A DNA stretch of 64,000 nt, from the NCBI GenBank assembly GCA_023402075.1, contig JAEXCS010000041.1:25484-89483 (forward strand). The letters are read 5' to 3'. Source of the stretch: Bacillota bacterium. Lineage in GTDB: Bacteria > Bacillota > Clostridia > Oscillospirales > Oscillospiraceae. The stretch's first letter is position 1; every line of letters starts with the position of its first letter. A program made the position numbers and the translations under genes. This document shows positions 52,230-60,192 of this stretch, piece after piece. The notes under the pieces were generated by a model. It had not been told where the DNA came from, did not search any database, and saw only the letters and a list, made by a program, of their open reading frames with translations.

Positions 52230-53939
52230 GTTACTGATAACATTGACATCGTAGACCTTGTCTGGTCGGTTACTGGTCGACTGGACGAGCCGGGTCTGTA
52301 AGCTATCCACGATGCCTGACTTAAAATTTGCGGCGTCCTCCGTTTCCGGAAGTGTGCCGCTTTGGAGGATAGCATCAATATCCGCCTTGAGTTGGATTTC
52401 GATGTGATCCTCATAGACCTTGATTTGCTCGATCATCAGCTCCAGGTCGTTTCGCTCCAGCTTGGGCTTTTGAAGAATGTCCTCGAACACATCCATGGCA
52501 GTTTTGGCGGCGCGGTTCACCTGAATGATGGTGCTGCGCTTGTCCTCCGTCATGGCGATCTGGTTTTGCAGGCCCTCCATGCGGCGCAGCAGGTCGCTTT
52601 CCAACTCGTCGTAAGTCGCCTCCAGCGTCTCTTCCGTTTCCGGGTGCTTCATAATGTCCCGGATGCGCGCTCGCTTGGTGGCTTTCAATTCCTCCTGCAA
52701 GTCGGTCAGGATCTCCGCCAGATGCTCCGCCGACCGCTCCGTTTCGCCCACGTCCTCCCGCTCCCGGGCGAGGTCTTCGTTCAGCCGCTCCAGCATGTCG
52801 GCGGAGTTTTCCTTCACCTTGCGGACGTAAGCCTTTACCACCTCGTCCAGCCTGTCCACCCGAATATGGTGGCTGGTGCAGCCCTTCAGACCGCGCTTGT
52901 GATATTCGCCGCAGCGGTAGGCGTCCTTCAAATCCGACCGGCTCATGGCGAACATGGGGCTGCCGCAGTCACCGCAGACCAGGAAGCCGGAGTAGGTGTT
53001 GTCGTTGATTTTCACGCCGCGATAGCAGGAGGTGGCGCGCTTTTCACGCAAGGCTTTCGTGGTAGCGAAGGTGCGGTAGTCGATGATGGGCTGGTGGTGG
53101 TTTTCAAACACCAGATGGTCGGCTTCCTCCCGCTTTAATTCCTTGCCATTGATTTTTTTGCGGGTGTACTTGCCCTGCCGGAGCGTGCCGATATAAAAAT
53201 CGTTGTCCAGAATCCCCTGCACGGTGACGATCGCCCATACCGGCTTCACCTGCCGCTTGTATTCGACACCGTCCGCTTCCTTGCGCTCCCGCTCCGCCAT
53301 GCGGGGCGTGGGAATGTCCTCGTCTGTGAGGTAGTTTGCAATTTTTTTGTAGCCCCAACCGTCGTTGTAGAAGTCAAAAATCCTGCGCACAATGTCCGCC
53401 TCCGTGGGGACGATCTCAAACTGCTGCTGTTTGTTCACGATGTAGCCGTAGGGAGCGGCGCAGATCCATTTGGCGTCGCTTTGTCGGCGCTTGATGACGG
53501 ATCTCACCTTTTTGCTGGTGTCGGTGACAGGCATCTCGTTGATGAGGAACTGGAACTGAATTTTCAGCCAGTCGTCATCATTGGGGAAGTCGATGTTGTC
53601 GCCAATGGAGATGATGCGTACGCCGGCGTCCCGCAAGTCCTCAAGCTCCACCAGCCCCCGGCTGTTCCGGCGGGAAAAACGGGAGAAGTCCTTGACCACC
53701 AGGATGTCCTTTTGATGCGCCATCAGCTCCCGCCGCATGGACTGATACCCCTCCCGCTGCTCAAAGGTGTAGCCTGAGCGGTCGCGATCCTCGTAAAAGG
53801 AGAGGGTGGATCCGGGAAAGCGCTGCTTCACAAAACCTGAGAGGATAGCTTTTTGGTTTTCGATGGAGGTGTTGTCCCGGTCCAGCTCCTCGTCCACGGA
53901 GATGCGGCAGTAGCCCGCGATGTCAAAGCGTTCTATCAA
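51777..53939 (-). CDS. Large serine recombinase fused in frame to the C-terminal part of SpoVT
   Basis: A 720-residue reading frame with a TTG start and weak ribosome site. Residues 1-150 are the resolvase catalytic domain: YCRIS with nucleophile Ser14, DRDRSGYTFEQREG and KDFSRFSRRNSRG. The recombinase domain follows, then a zinc ribbon (CGDC...CGEYHKRGLKGC), a coiled-coil region (about 370-480) and the DUF4368-like end VYEDHIEIQLKAD. From residue 571 (GDPLEIYTSRDGEVIFKKYS) the sequence becomes SpoVT. This looks like an element inserted in spoVT. No N-terminal spoVT part is visible in the window. Confidence 0.9.
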   Translation of the reverse strand: MIERFDIAGYCRISVDEELDRDNTSIENQKAILSGFVKQRFPGSTLSFYEDRDRSGYTFEQREGYQSMRRELMAHQKDILVVKDFSRFSRRNSRGLVELEDLRDAGVRIISIGDNIDFPNDDDWLKIQFQFLINEMPVTDTSKKVRSVIKRRQSDAKWICAAPYGYIVNKQQQFEIVPTEADIVRRIFDFYNDGWGYKKIANYLTDEDIPTPRMAERERKEADGVEYKRQVKPVWAIVTVQGILDNDFYIGTLRQGKYTRKKINGKELKREEADHLVFENHHQPIIDYRTFATTKALREKRATSCYRGVKINDNTYSGFLVCGDCGSPMFAMSRSDLKDAYRCGEYHKRGLKGCTSHHIRVDRLDEVVKAYVRKVKENSADMLERLNEDLAREREDVGETERSAEHLAEILTDLQEELKATKRARIRDIMKHPETEETLEATYDELESDLLRRMEGLQNQIAMTEDKRSTIIQVNRAAKTAMDVFEDILQKPKLERNDLELMIEQIKVYEDHIEIQLKADIDAILQSGTLPETEDAANFKSGIVDSLQTRLVQSTSNRPDKVYDVNVISNGDPLEIYTSRDGEVIFKKYSLLGGVEDFAGQLCESVSKSTGAICAVTDRDTIVAVAGGGRRELMGKHISPELEEQMETRKVYQADPAQPAIPVSDAVEKFQILLAAPILSEGDLLGAVVFVGQGPMIPVTETEYKLAQTIASFMGKHMES

Positions 53940-54298
53940 TATATATCACATCCATAAGATTTATTATAGATAATATTGTATATTACTTTTGAGGAATACG
54001 CAAGTTAAAAATCAGGAGAGCGTCCTGATGTGTTTTCGGTAAAATAGAAATGCAGAAAAGGTCTCCAAAAGTGCATAGCGGATAATGGCAAAAAGATGAG
54101 CCATTGTCAGCGCTCCAAATAACAGTTACCCTTAGTTTGTTCACGACTAAGAGGCGGCACCCTTAGTGACGGGTATACAAACCCAAGGAGGTGAACTCCG
54201 ACCCCTACCCACTGCTTGCATTGTACCAAATCCGCTCCCGAAGGAGCAATATTTAATACGACTTTATTATACGAGGAGGTAACAGGAAGGTGTTGAAA
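53940..54298. other. Gap between the recombinase and the IS fragments
   Basis: AT-rich near the recombinase start, with a small hairpin (CAGGA...TCCTG, 54013-54027). No gene is visible. The plus strand carries AGGAGG at 54275-54280 before the IS21 fragment. Confidence 0.4.
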
Positions 54299-54481
54299 AT
54301 GGCTCAGAAAGAGTATATCAAGCATCTCTACGAAGTGGAAGAAAAAAGTGTGCTTGAAATCGCAAATACCACAGGCTTTAATTACCGCACAGTCCGAAAA
54401 TACGCGTATCAGGAGGACTGGAGCAACTATAATGTCCCCCAGAAGCTAGACACAAAAATTGTCAACCATCATGACACCTGA
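54299..54481 (+). pseudogene. Truncated IS21-family transposase (IstA N-terminus)
   Basis: Sixty residues starting MAQKEYIKHLYEVEEKS, with the helix-turn-helix NTTGFNYRTVRKYA, match the N-terminal DNA-binding domain of IstA. The catalytic DDE core is absent: the frame stops at HHDT. GAGGTAACAGGAAGG lies upstream. Confidence 0.8.
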
Positions 54482-54509
54482 TATACTAAAACAAAGGAAG
54501 GTGTCGAAA

Positions 54510-54745
54510 ATGGGCAAGCGGAATTTCACAGCGGAGTACAAAGCATCCTTGGTGGTCGAGATGCTGCGTGAGGAGCAGCACATCAGTGAAATCGCAGCGC
54601 GGGAGGGCATCAGCCGTACACAACTTCAGAACTGGAAGAAGGAATTTCTGGAGAAGGCGCCGGAAGTCTTTTCGGGTAGCAAATCGGCCAAAGAAGCTGC
54701 CAGGAAGGAGCAGGAAGCTGCCAAGCGCGAGGCTTCCATGCTCAA
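54510..54745 (+). pseudogene. Truncated IS3-family OrfA
   Basis: MGKRNFTAEYKASLVVEML followed by EIAAREGISRTQLQNWKKEF is the helix-turn-helix start of IS3 OrfA. Family likeness ends near KREASML (about 54745), after which the frame runs antisense to an IS110 fragment. GACACCT/AGGTGTC (54473-54504) can form a hairpin that masks the ribosome site. Confidence 0.8.
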
Positions 54746-55055
54746 AACCATCTGCTTTATCTGTCTTGACCTTGCGCAAAGAATTGTTCCCATATTCCTT
54801 GATGAGCAGCGGATTGACCTCACTGACAAAAATCCCGGCGTCATGGAGCAGCTGGGCCACCGGCTCATAGTACCGCCCCGTGTGCTCCAGTACCACCCGT
54901 GTTTCACCCCCAGACTTTTCAGCCGCCTCGCCAGCTCGCTGAGTTCGCTGGAGGTATGGCGTACTTCAAAGGGCTTTGCGACCAGTTCTCCAAAGGGACG
55001 AATCACCGATACCATAACTTTTCCCTTTGGAAACATCAATTCCGACTGCGTTCAT
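54746..55055 (-). pseudogene. Truncated, frameshifted IS110-family transposase N-terminus
   Basis: From the ATG at 55055 the frame reads MNAVGIDVSKGKS (first Asp of the DEDD site). It then shifts frame by one base into VSVIRPFGELVAKPFEVRH, and shifts back into VLEHTGRYYEPVAQLLHDAG...KVKTDKAD, where it is cut off against the IS3 piece. The Glu in LEHTGRY is present; the C-terminal Ser domain is missing. Confidence 0.8.
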
Positions 55056-55300
55056 AACCTACGCTCCCACCATAGATTTACAATTGGCGAACCATCCTTT
55101 GCTCTCGCTTTGTCGGACGGGCCTTTATTACCAACGCATTGGTTTCGGTGTCTGCGAAAACCTGTTCTATTACCATTTTCGTGGTTCCGACTAATGAATG
55201 AATAAGGCTCTTTATACGCAACTTGTGACCCTGCTTTCCTGATTTCTTTTGTGACATTAAAAATCATAGCAGAATCCCTGCTACGCAGGGCCTTATTCAC
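55056..55300 (-). other. Non-coding end of the IS110 fragment
   Basis: About 200 bases upstream of the broken IS110 gene hold no coding region. In the IS110 group this stretch encodes the bridge RNA, so a remnant of that RNA may be present; I did not fold it. The right end of the element could not be placed. Confidence 0.35.
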
Positions 55301-55437
55301 TTTTTATTACCCACACATTCTACCGAAGAGCCGACTTTTTCGATTTTATTTTCATCCCCCCGGAGCCGCTGGAGGACAAGTCCTCCGATGAATGAAAAAT
55401 GACGAGGATCCGCTTCTTTAGAAGCGGGCCCTCGCGG

Positions 55438-55474
55438 GAAAGCCGGTTCGCGCATCATGCGCGGACCGGCTTTC
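55438..55474 (-). terminator. Probable terminator after the polyprenyl sugar transferase gene
   Basis: AAAGCCGGT/ACCGGCTTT enclosing a GCGCAT/ATGCGC inner stem forms a long hairpin 23 bases after the stop codon. The T tract is only three bases, so termination strength is uncertain. Confidence 0.6.
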
Positions 55475-55496
55475 TCCGTGTATGGGGCTCGGGGCG

Positions 55497-56873
55497 TCAC
55501 AGTGCCAGCTTCTCCCGGTTCACCGCCCGGAATACCGTCATCAGCAGAATCTTCACGTCGAACAGCAGGCTCCAGTTCTCGATATAATAGAGATCGTGCT
55601 CGACGCGGCCCTCGATGGACGTGTCTCCCCGGAAGCCGCACACCTGCGCCCAACCGGTGATGCCGGGGCGCACCTGGTGCTTGACCATATAGCGGGGAAT
55701 ATTCTCTCGGAACTGCTCCACATAGTGCGGAACCTCGGGCCGGGGCCCTACAAGTGACATATCTCCCTTCAACACGTTGAAAAACTGGGGAAGCTCGTCG
55801 ATGGAAAATTTGCGGATAAAGGAACCAAACCGTGTTTTCCGGGGGTCGGCGTCGGTGCTCCAACCGGTAGTCTCGCCGGCGTTGACCCGCATGGATCGAA
55901 ATTTGTACATATGAAAGGGTTTCTTGTTCCGCCCAACCCGCTCCTGCCGGAACAGGATGGGGCCGGGAGAACTGAGCCCTACGCCGACGGCGGCCAGCAG
56001 CATCAGCGGCGAGGTTAGGATAATCAGCACCAGCGCGCCGAGGATATCCTCGGCGCGTTTGAAAAACGCGTTTCCCAGGTTGTCCAGCGGGATGCGCCGC
56101 AGATTGATCAAAGGCAGCCCGTCCAGATTGTCCACCTGGGGATTGCTGGGCAGATGCGCCGCGTAAAACGGGATAATGGACGCTTTTGTGCCGGTTTTTT
56201 CGCAGATGGAGATGAGCCCGGGCATCCGCCCGTTGTCCGCGGAGGGAATCGCCAGCACCACCTCATCCGGCTTCCGTTCATCGAGAATTTCCTCCAGGGA
56301 GTCGTAACCGCCCAGATGCGCCAGCCCGCCCCACGGGGCGGCGAAGACGACGCCGTCCACCAGAAAGCCCAGATTTTTTTCGGCCCGCACCTTTTTCAGA
56401 TAGCTCTCCGCCGCGGAGCCGCCGCCCACCAGCACCACGTGCTTGAGGTTATAGCCCTTCGCCCGGAAGCGGCGCAGCAGCAGCCGTAAAACGACCCGCT
56501 TTCCAAGGAGCAGCGCGCTGCTGAAGCAGAAAAACAGCACCAGCGTCCAACGGGACATGTGGTTCAGGCGAAACACGAACAGTGCCGCCACCAAAATAGC
56601 GGTATCCATGGTGTTCACAGCCAGAAAGCGCGCGGCCTCCCGGTGAAACCGGACGGAGCGGTAGGATTCGTAAAGGCCTGACATGGCGTAGCTCAAAAGG
56701 CTCAGCGCCGCCGCCGCCACGCCCAGATAGACATAGTACCGAAAGGGAACCCCCTCAATGCCGCCAAAGAGGTAAAAGCGCACCCAATAGGCTAGCAGCA
56801 TAGAAAGAAATACCAGAATTCCATCTGACAGAACGTGCAGTTGGTTCAGCAGCCGCTGGTTCTCTTTAATCAT
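55497..56873 (-). CDS. Polyprenyl glycosylphosphotransferase (initiating sugar transferase of exopolysaccharide synthesis)
   Basis: A 458-residue PHPT enzyme. The N-terminus has four or five membrane helices (about 12-125). A CoA-binding/Rossmann-like region (VVLVGGGSAAESYL) follows, and the catalytic bacterial sugar transferase domain is from about residue 270. That domain has KRAEDILGALVL, the re-entrant helix LTSPLMLLAAVGV, FRQERVGRNKKPFHMYKFRSM, DELPQFFNVLKGDMSLVGPRPE and the PGITGWAQV end. It transfers a sugar 1-phosphate to undecaprenyl phosphate. The sugar is not evident. Confidence 0.93.
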   Translation of the reverse strand: MIKENQRLLNQLHVLSDGILVFLSMLLAYWVRFYLFGGIEGVPFRYYVYLGVAAAALSLLSYAMSGLYESYRSVRFHREAARFLAVNTMDTAILVAALFVFRLNHMSRWTLVLFFCFSSALLLGKRVVLRLLLRRFRAKGYNLKHVVLVGGGSAAESYLKKVRAEKNLGFLVDGVVFAAPWGGLAHLGGYDSLEEILDERKPDEVVLAIPSADNGRMPGLISICEKTGTKASIIPFYAAHLPSNPQVDNLDGLPLINLRRIPLDNLGNAFFKRAEDILGALVLIILTSPLMLLAAVGVGLSSPGPILFRQERVGRNKKPFHMYKFRSMRVNAGETTGWSTDADPRKTRFGSFIRKFSIDELPQFFNVLKGDMSLVGPRPEVPHYVEQFRENIPRYMVKHQVRPGITGWAQVCGFRGDTSIEGRVEHDLYYIENWSLLFDVKILLMTVFRAVNREKLAL

Positions 56874-57072
56874 TCCAAAATCCCCCTGAAACCGTCGTTT
56901 TATACGGGTTGATTGTACCTTGTAAGCGTATTTCTGTCAACCGGCGTCACTCGCGGGGAGAGACGGCGGGCCAGGGAACCGGACGCCGAAAAAGCGGCGG
57001 CCTCCCCCATGGAAGGCCGCCGCCGGAGAATTACACTGCCGGAAACCCGAGCCGTAAAGTCAGAAGCGCCCC
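56874..57072. other. Gap between the sugar transferase and glycosyltransferase genes
   Basis: A GC-rich inverted repeat GGCGGCCT...AAGGCCGCC (around 56996-57023) lies in the gap. On the minus strand TTGACA (56936-56941) pairs with TACAAT (56913-56918) at 17 bp, a good promoter for the sugar transferase gene. Confidence 0.5.
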
Positions 57073-58236
57073 TCAGCGGCCTTGCGCCTTGGTTCTGGCC
57101 GCTCCCGCCGGGACGCGAATGGGGAGCGGTTCGCCGGACGCGGCGGAGAGGTACGCCTCCATCACCCGGGGCAGAACGTGATCCAGCCCATAGGGCAAAA
57201 CGGCTTGGCGGGCCCGCGCGCCCAGCTCCCGCCGCAGCGCCGCATCCTCCGCCAGACGGCACAGCCCCGCGGAGAGCGCCGCCTCGTCCCCGTAGGGGTA
57301 CAGCAGTCCGCCGCCGGAGAGCAGATCCGTGTGCCCCTTCACCGCGCTGGCCACCACCGGAAGGCCCGCGTACATGGCCTCCATGACGTTGAAGGGCAGT
57401 CCCTCCGACCGGCTGGCGGACGCCGCCAGATCCGCGGCGGCGTACCACCGGGGCATGTCCGGCTCCTGCCCGGGGAACACGATGCGCCCCTCAAGACCCA
57501 GGCGCCTCGCAAGCGCCTTGCAGTCCTCAAGCAAGGAACCCTGTCCGGGGAGCGCCAGCTTCACGTTCTCCGGAACCCGCGCCATGGCCCGAATCAGCGC
57601 GGCCTGGGACTTCCGGGCGGAAAATTCCGCCCCATAGACTGCCAGCAGGTCCGCCGGGCCAAGACCCAGCTCCCGCCGCTTTGCCGCGCCGTCGGCCTCG
57701 CGGCCCTCCAGCCGGGAGAAATCCACGCCCATGCCGGGGATGTTCTCCACCCGCCGGGCCAGCTTCGTTTCCCGCGCCAGCGCGTAGTCCCATTGGTTCA
57801 TGGTGAGCAGCAGGTCGGTCTGGGGCGCGGTAATCCGCTCCGCCCCAAGGAGAATTTCCCGCTTTAGTGGTCCCGTTCCGTCATCGAACAGGTACCCGTG
57901 AACCACGTTCACAACGGGGGGCCGCCGCCGTCCCAGCCCCGCCGCCGCGCGGCGGGTGAAAAAGGAGGCCAGGGACGTATGGGCGATCACCAGGTCATAC
58001 GCCGTCTCCTCCATCGCCCAGCGCAAAAGCCTTTGGGCGCGGAGGTTGGCGGGGGCGGTCATTTTCTTTTCAAAGGGAAGCGGGAACTCCCGATCCGCCT
58101 CGGAAATTTCCGCGCGCACGCCGCCGCAGGCAATGTGAACCTCCCAGCCCAGCGCGCGAAACGCCGCCAGGTAGGGACGGTGGAAATTGAAAAGGTGCGA
58201 ATATGTAGACGCGGTGAACAGCACACTTGGAGCCAC
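57073..58236 (-). CDS. Family 4 glycosyltransferase
   Basis: A 387-residue cytoplasmic GT-B enzyme. The N-terminal domain starts VLFTASTYSHLFNFHRPYLAAFRALGWEVHIAC-like, as in capsule GT4 enzymes that use nucleotide sugars. The donor domain has LLAVYGAEFSARKSQAALIRA, VFPGQEPDMPRWYAAADL and the E-x7-E motif in SRSEGLPFNVMEAM. It most resembles EPS glycosyltransferases acting on lipid-linked intermediates. Acceptor and donor are unknown. Confidence 0.88.
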   Translation of the reverse strand: MAPSVLFTASTYSHLFNFHRPYLAAFRALGWEVHIACGGVRAEISEADREFPLPFEKKMTAPANLRAQRLLRWAMEETAYDLVIAHTSLASFFTRRAAAGLGRRRPPVVNVVHGYLFDDGTGPLKREILLGAERITAPQTDLLLTMNQWDYALARETKLARRVENIPGMGVDFSRLEGREADGAAKRRELGLGPADLLAVYGAEFSARKSQAALIRAMARVPENVKLALPGQGSLLEDCKALARRLGLEGRIVFPGQEPDMPRWYAAADLAASASRSEGLPFNVMEAMYAGLPVVASAVKGHTDLLSGGGLLYPYGDEAALSAGLCRLAEDAALRRELGARARQAVLPYGLDHVLPRVMEAYLSAASGEPLPIRVPAGAARTKAQGR

Positions 58237-58452
58237 GGCCCCACCTCCTTCGCGGCGATAGCCGGAATTTGTTTAGATCCACATGATTATAGAAGACATC
58301 TTCTCCATTTTCAAGCGGAATCAGAAAACCACAAGTTGTCTTCCGGCTTCCACCGACATATTCTTTTCTAAAAGAAGACGGCGGATATGTTGCTAAAATA
58401 CCGCATTCAGCGTGATTTCAAAGCAGATGAATCAGTCCGAAAACAGGTGCGC

Positions 58453-59715
58453 TTAAACACATAAATAGGTTCCCGCCCGGATTTTTTCAATTTTATTCTG
58501 TGTCTCAAGACGCTGAAGATAATAATGAATCAGATTTTCTTTCAATCCCGTTTTACAAGCAATCTCTTTTAAGGTAAAGGAAGTTCCCGATTGTCGGTGC
58601 TCCGCAACAATTTCATGGATTCTCTCCTTGTTTGTCCGGAATTCTGGAAGCGAATAACGCCGCTCTGTTTCCAAGTAGCGAAGCTCACCGGATTGAACTA
58701 AATTGTGCAGGCATTTACGAATGGAGTCCGCTGGCGCATCTATATATCTGCCAAGCTGAGCGGCGCTTACAATATTTTTCGCCTGTGCCCGCTGCAGAAT
58801 CATATCGGTGATTTCCGAAGCGGAAAGTGCGTTGTATTTCCCGCGGATGCTGTAAAAAGGAATGCTCTCAAACCCGTTTCTGATCAGAAATTCCTTTCCC
58901 CGCTTGGCAAGAAACACTGCATCGAGCCGTTTTCCCGATTGCTTCCCACGCAGTACGGGAGCGGCGCCATGCGTTGACGGCCCCCAGCCTTGAAGGCGTT
59001 TGCACAGCGGCGAAGACAGTTGACGAGAAATGCCGTTGATCTCCCAGGTTTGGTGCTGAAAAGAAATATTCTCCCAGCAAAGGCCGGACATCTCCGCAAA
59101 TGTCAGCCCACCCTGCCAACATAGCCAGACGATCCGCGTATCCAAAGAATCTCCCTCCTGCTCCAGGGCTTGCTGAAGCGGTGCGGGATCCCCATGAGAT
59201 GATACGTCAGCACGCTTAGGCAGCGGCCTTTCCGGGCAGTTTTCTCTAATCAGGGAATAGAGCGACCGAATTTCATATCCGGATATCCGGGATACCTGCT
59301 CGATGGAAAATGTCTCAAGCGCACTCAGAATAAACAGCCCGCTCAGATCCCGCAGCGTGATGTCGGTAAACCCTGCGGCACTTAGCTCCTTACGGGCTGC
59401 CCACGTGACGTTCATCCGCGTCGTAGGGCCGCCCTTTGCCTTTTTCGAATGAATTACATAGTCTCCCCTATGCTGTGCGCGCCAAATCGTTTGAAATAAA
59501 TCTTCCGGAAGTGGAACGGTTCTGCCGTTCACAGACAAGGAGCTGTGTTCAAGATTGAGATCCGACCACTTTAGCTGAGAAATCTCCTCTGCGCTCAACC
59601 CTGCATACAGGCTCAGGATCAAAATGAGTTTCCCGTTTGACAGCTCTTCTGTGCGTAAGAAAAGAATGAGCCTTTCCCGAGCCTTGGCGTCAAGCATCTT
59701 TTGATTGATTTGCAT
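58453..59715 (-). CDS. Probable regulator: degenerate tyrosine-recombinase fold plus winged helices
   Basis: A 420-residue protein; the start at 59715 has GAGGG five bases upstream. Residues from about 15 to 155 follow the tyrosine recombinase catalytic domain (LYAGLSAEEISQLKWSDLNL, then ITLRDLS and SISGY-like ISGYEIRSLYSL). The first catalytic Arg is Ser, both His are replaced, and only one Arg and a possible Tyr remain. A second, shorter copy of the LxxxxGLxxxEMSGLxWxxI pattern is at about 195-240. The C-terminus has two helix-turn-helix regions (near 310-350 and 365-415). DNA binding without recombination is the likely role. Confidence 0.6.
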   Translation of the reverse strand: MQINQKMLDAKARERLILFLRTEELSNGKLILILSLYAGLSAEEISQLKWSDLNLEHSSLSVNGRTVPLPEDLFQTIWRAQHRGDYVIHSKKAKGGPTTRMNVTWAARKELSAAGFTDITLRDLSGLFILSALETFSIEQVSRISGYEIRSLYSLIRENCPERPLPKRADVSSHGDPAPLQQALEQEGDSLDTRIVWLCWQGGLTFAEMSGLCWENISFQHQTWEINGISRQLSSPLCKRLQGWGPSTHGAAPVLRGKQSGKRLDAVFLAKRGKEFLIRNGFESIPFYSIRGKYNALSASEITDMILQRAQAKNIVSAAQLGRYIDAPADSIRKCLHNLVQSGELRYLETERRYSLPEFRTNKERIHEIVAEHRQSGTSFTLKEIACKTGLKENLIHYYLQRLETQNKIEKIRAGTYLCV

Positions 59716-59923
59716 AGGTTCCCTCTTTTGATCCAAAAATCTTCAGTCAGGCAGCCTGCGCCCTTGGATGCGGCATCGTCAGGCCTGACTCCATACGGCG
59801 ATAAAAGCCACTGGTTTACCTTGGTAGATACCCTATGTTATATTTATATCGGCAAACATCCGTACCGTCAAGAGATTTTGGGCGCAAGCGATGTTACAAG
59901 ATTATTACAAATGCGCAAAGCGC

Positions 59924-59952
59924 TTGCACGGTCAAAAAAAATCTGCTAGAAT
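59924..59952 (+). promoter_or_regulatory. Promoter of the SLH protein gene
   Basis: TTGCAC (59924-59929) and TAGAAT (59947-59952) are 17 bp apart, with an A-rich spacer. GCGCAAAGCGC overlaps the -35 as a small palindrome. The 59716-59923 stretch upstream has no other visible feature. Confidence 0.65.
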
Positions 59953-59958
59953 CCATCA

Positions 59959-60192
59959 TGAACAAACGAGGCGGATTCCTTCATCTCCCGGAGTAGATAC
60001 GGGACCGGCTAGCCACGGTATGTACGCCGGGATTGTGAGCGGCCAAATCAGATGTTCAACACACTGCTGCGGAAACCAAGCCGGAGCGCACAAGAGTGCG
60101 CGCCGCACCCAAAACCTATGGTCGAGGAAGCGGCGCGGGGTTCAAGTTCGCCCGACGCGATGAAAGCGGCGAATTTAAAAGGAGGAAAATCC
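59959..60192 (+). promoter_or_regulatory. Long 5' untranslated leader of the SLH gene
   Basis: About 235 bases separate the predicted transcription start from the ATG. The leader contains the hairpin GCGCAC-AAGA-GTGCGC (about 60085-60100) and GC-rich stretches. It does not match the c-di-GMP or other riboswitch patterns I know. Long leaders that stabilise S-layer messages are known in other bacteria. Confidence 0.45.

Noticed and set aside
59959..60192. SLH leader as a c-di-GMP or other known riboswitch
   Set aside because: The conserved bases of GEMM-I/II and other classes I know are not present in order; left as an unassigned leader.
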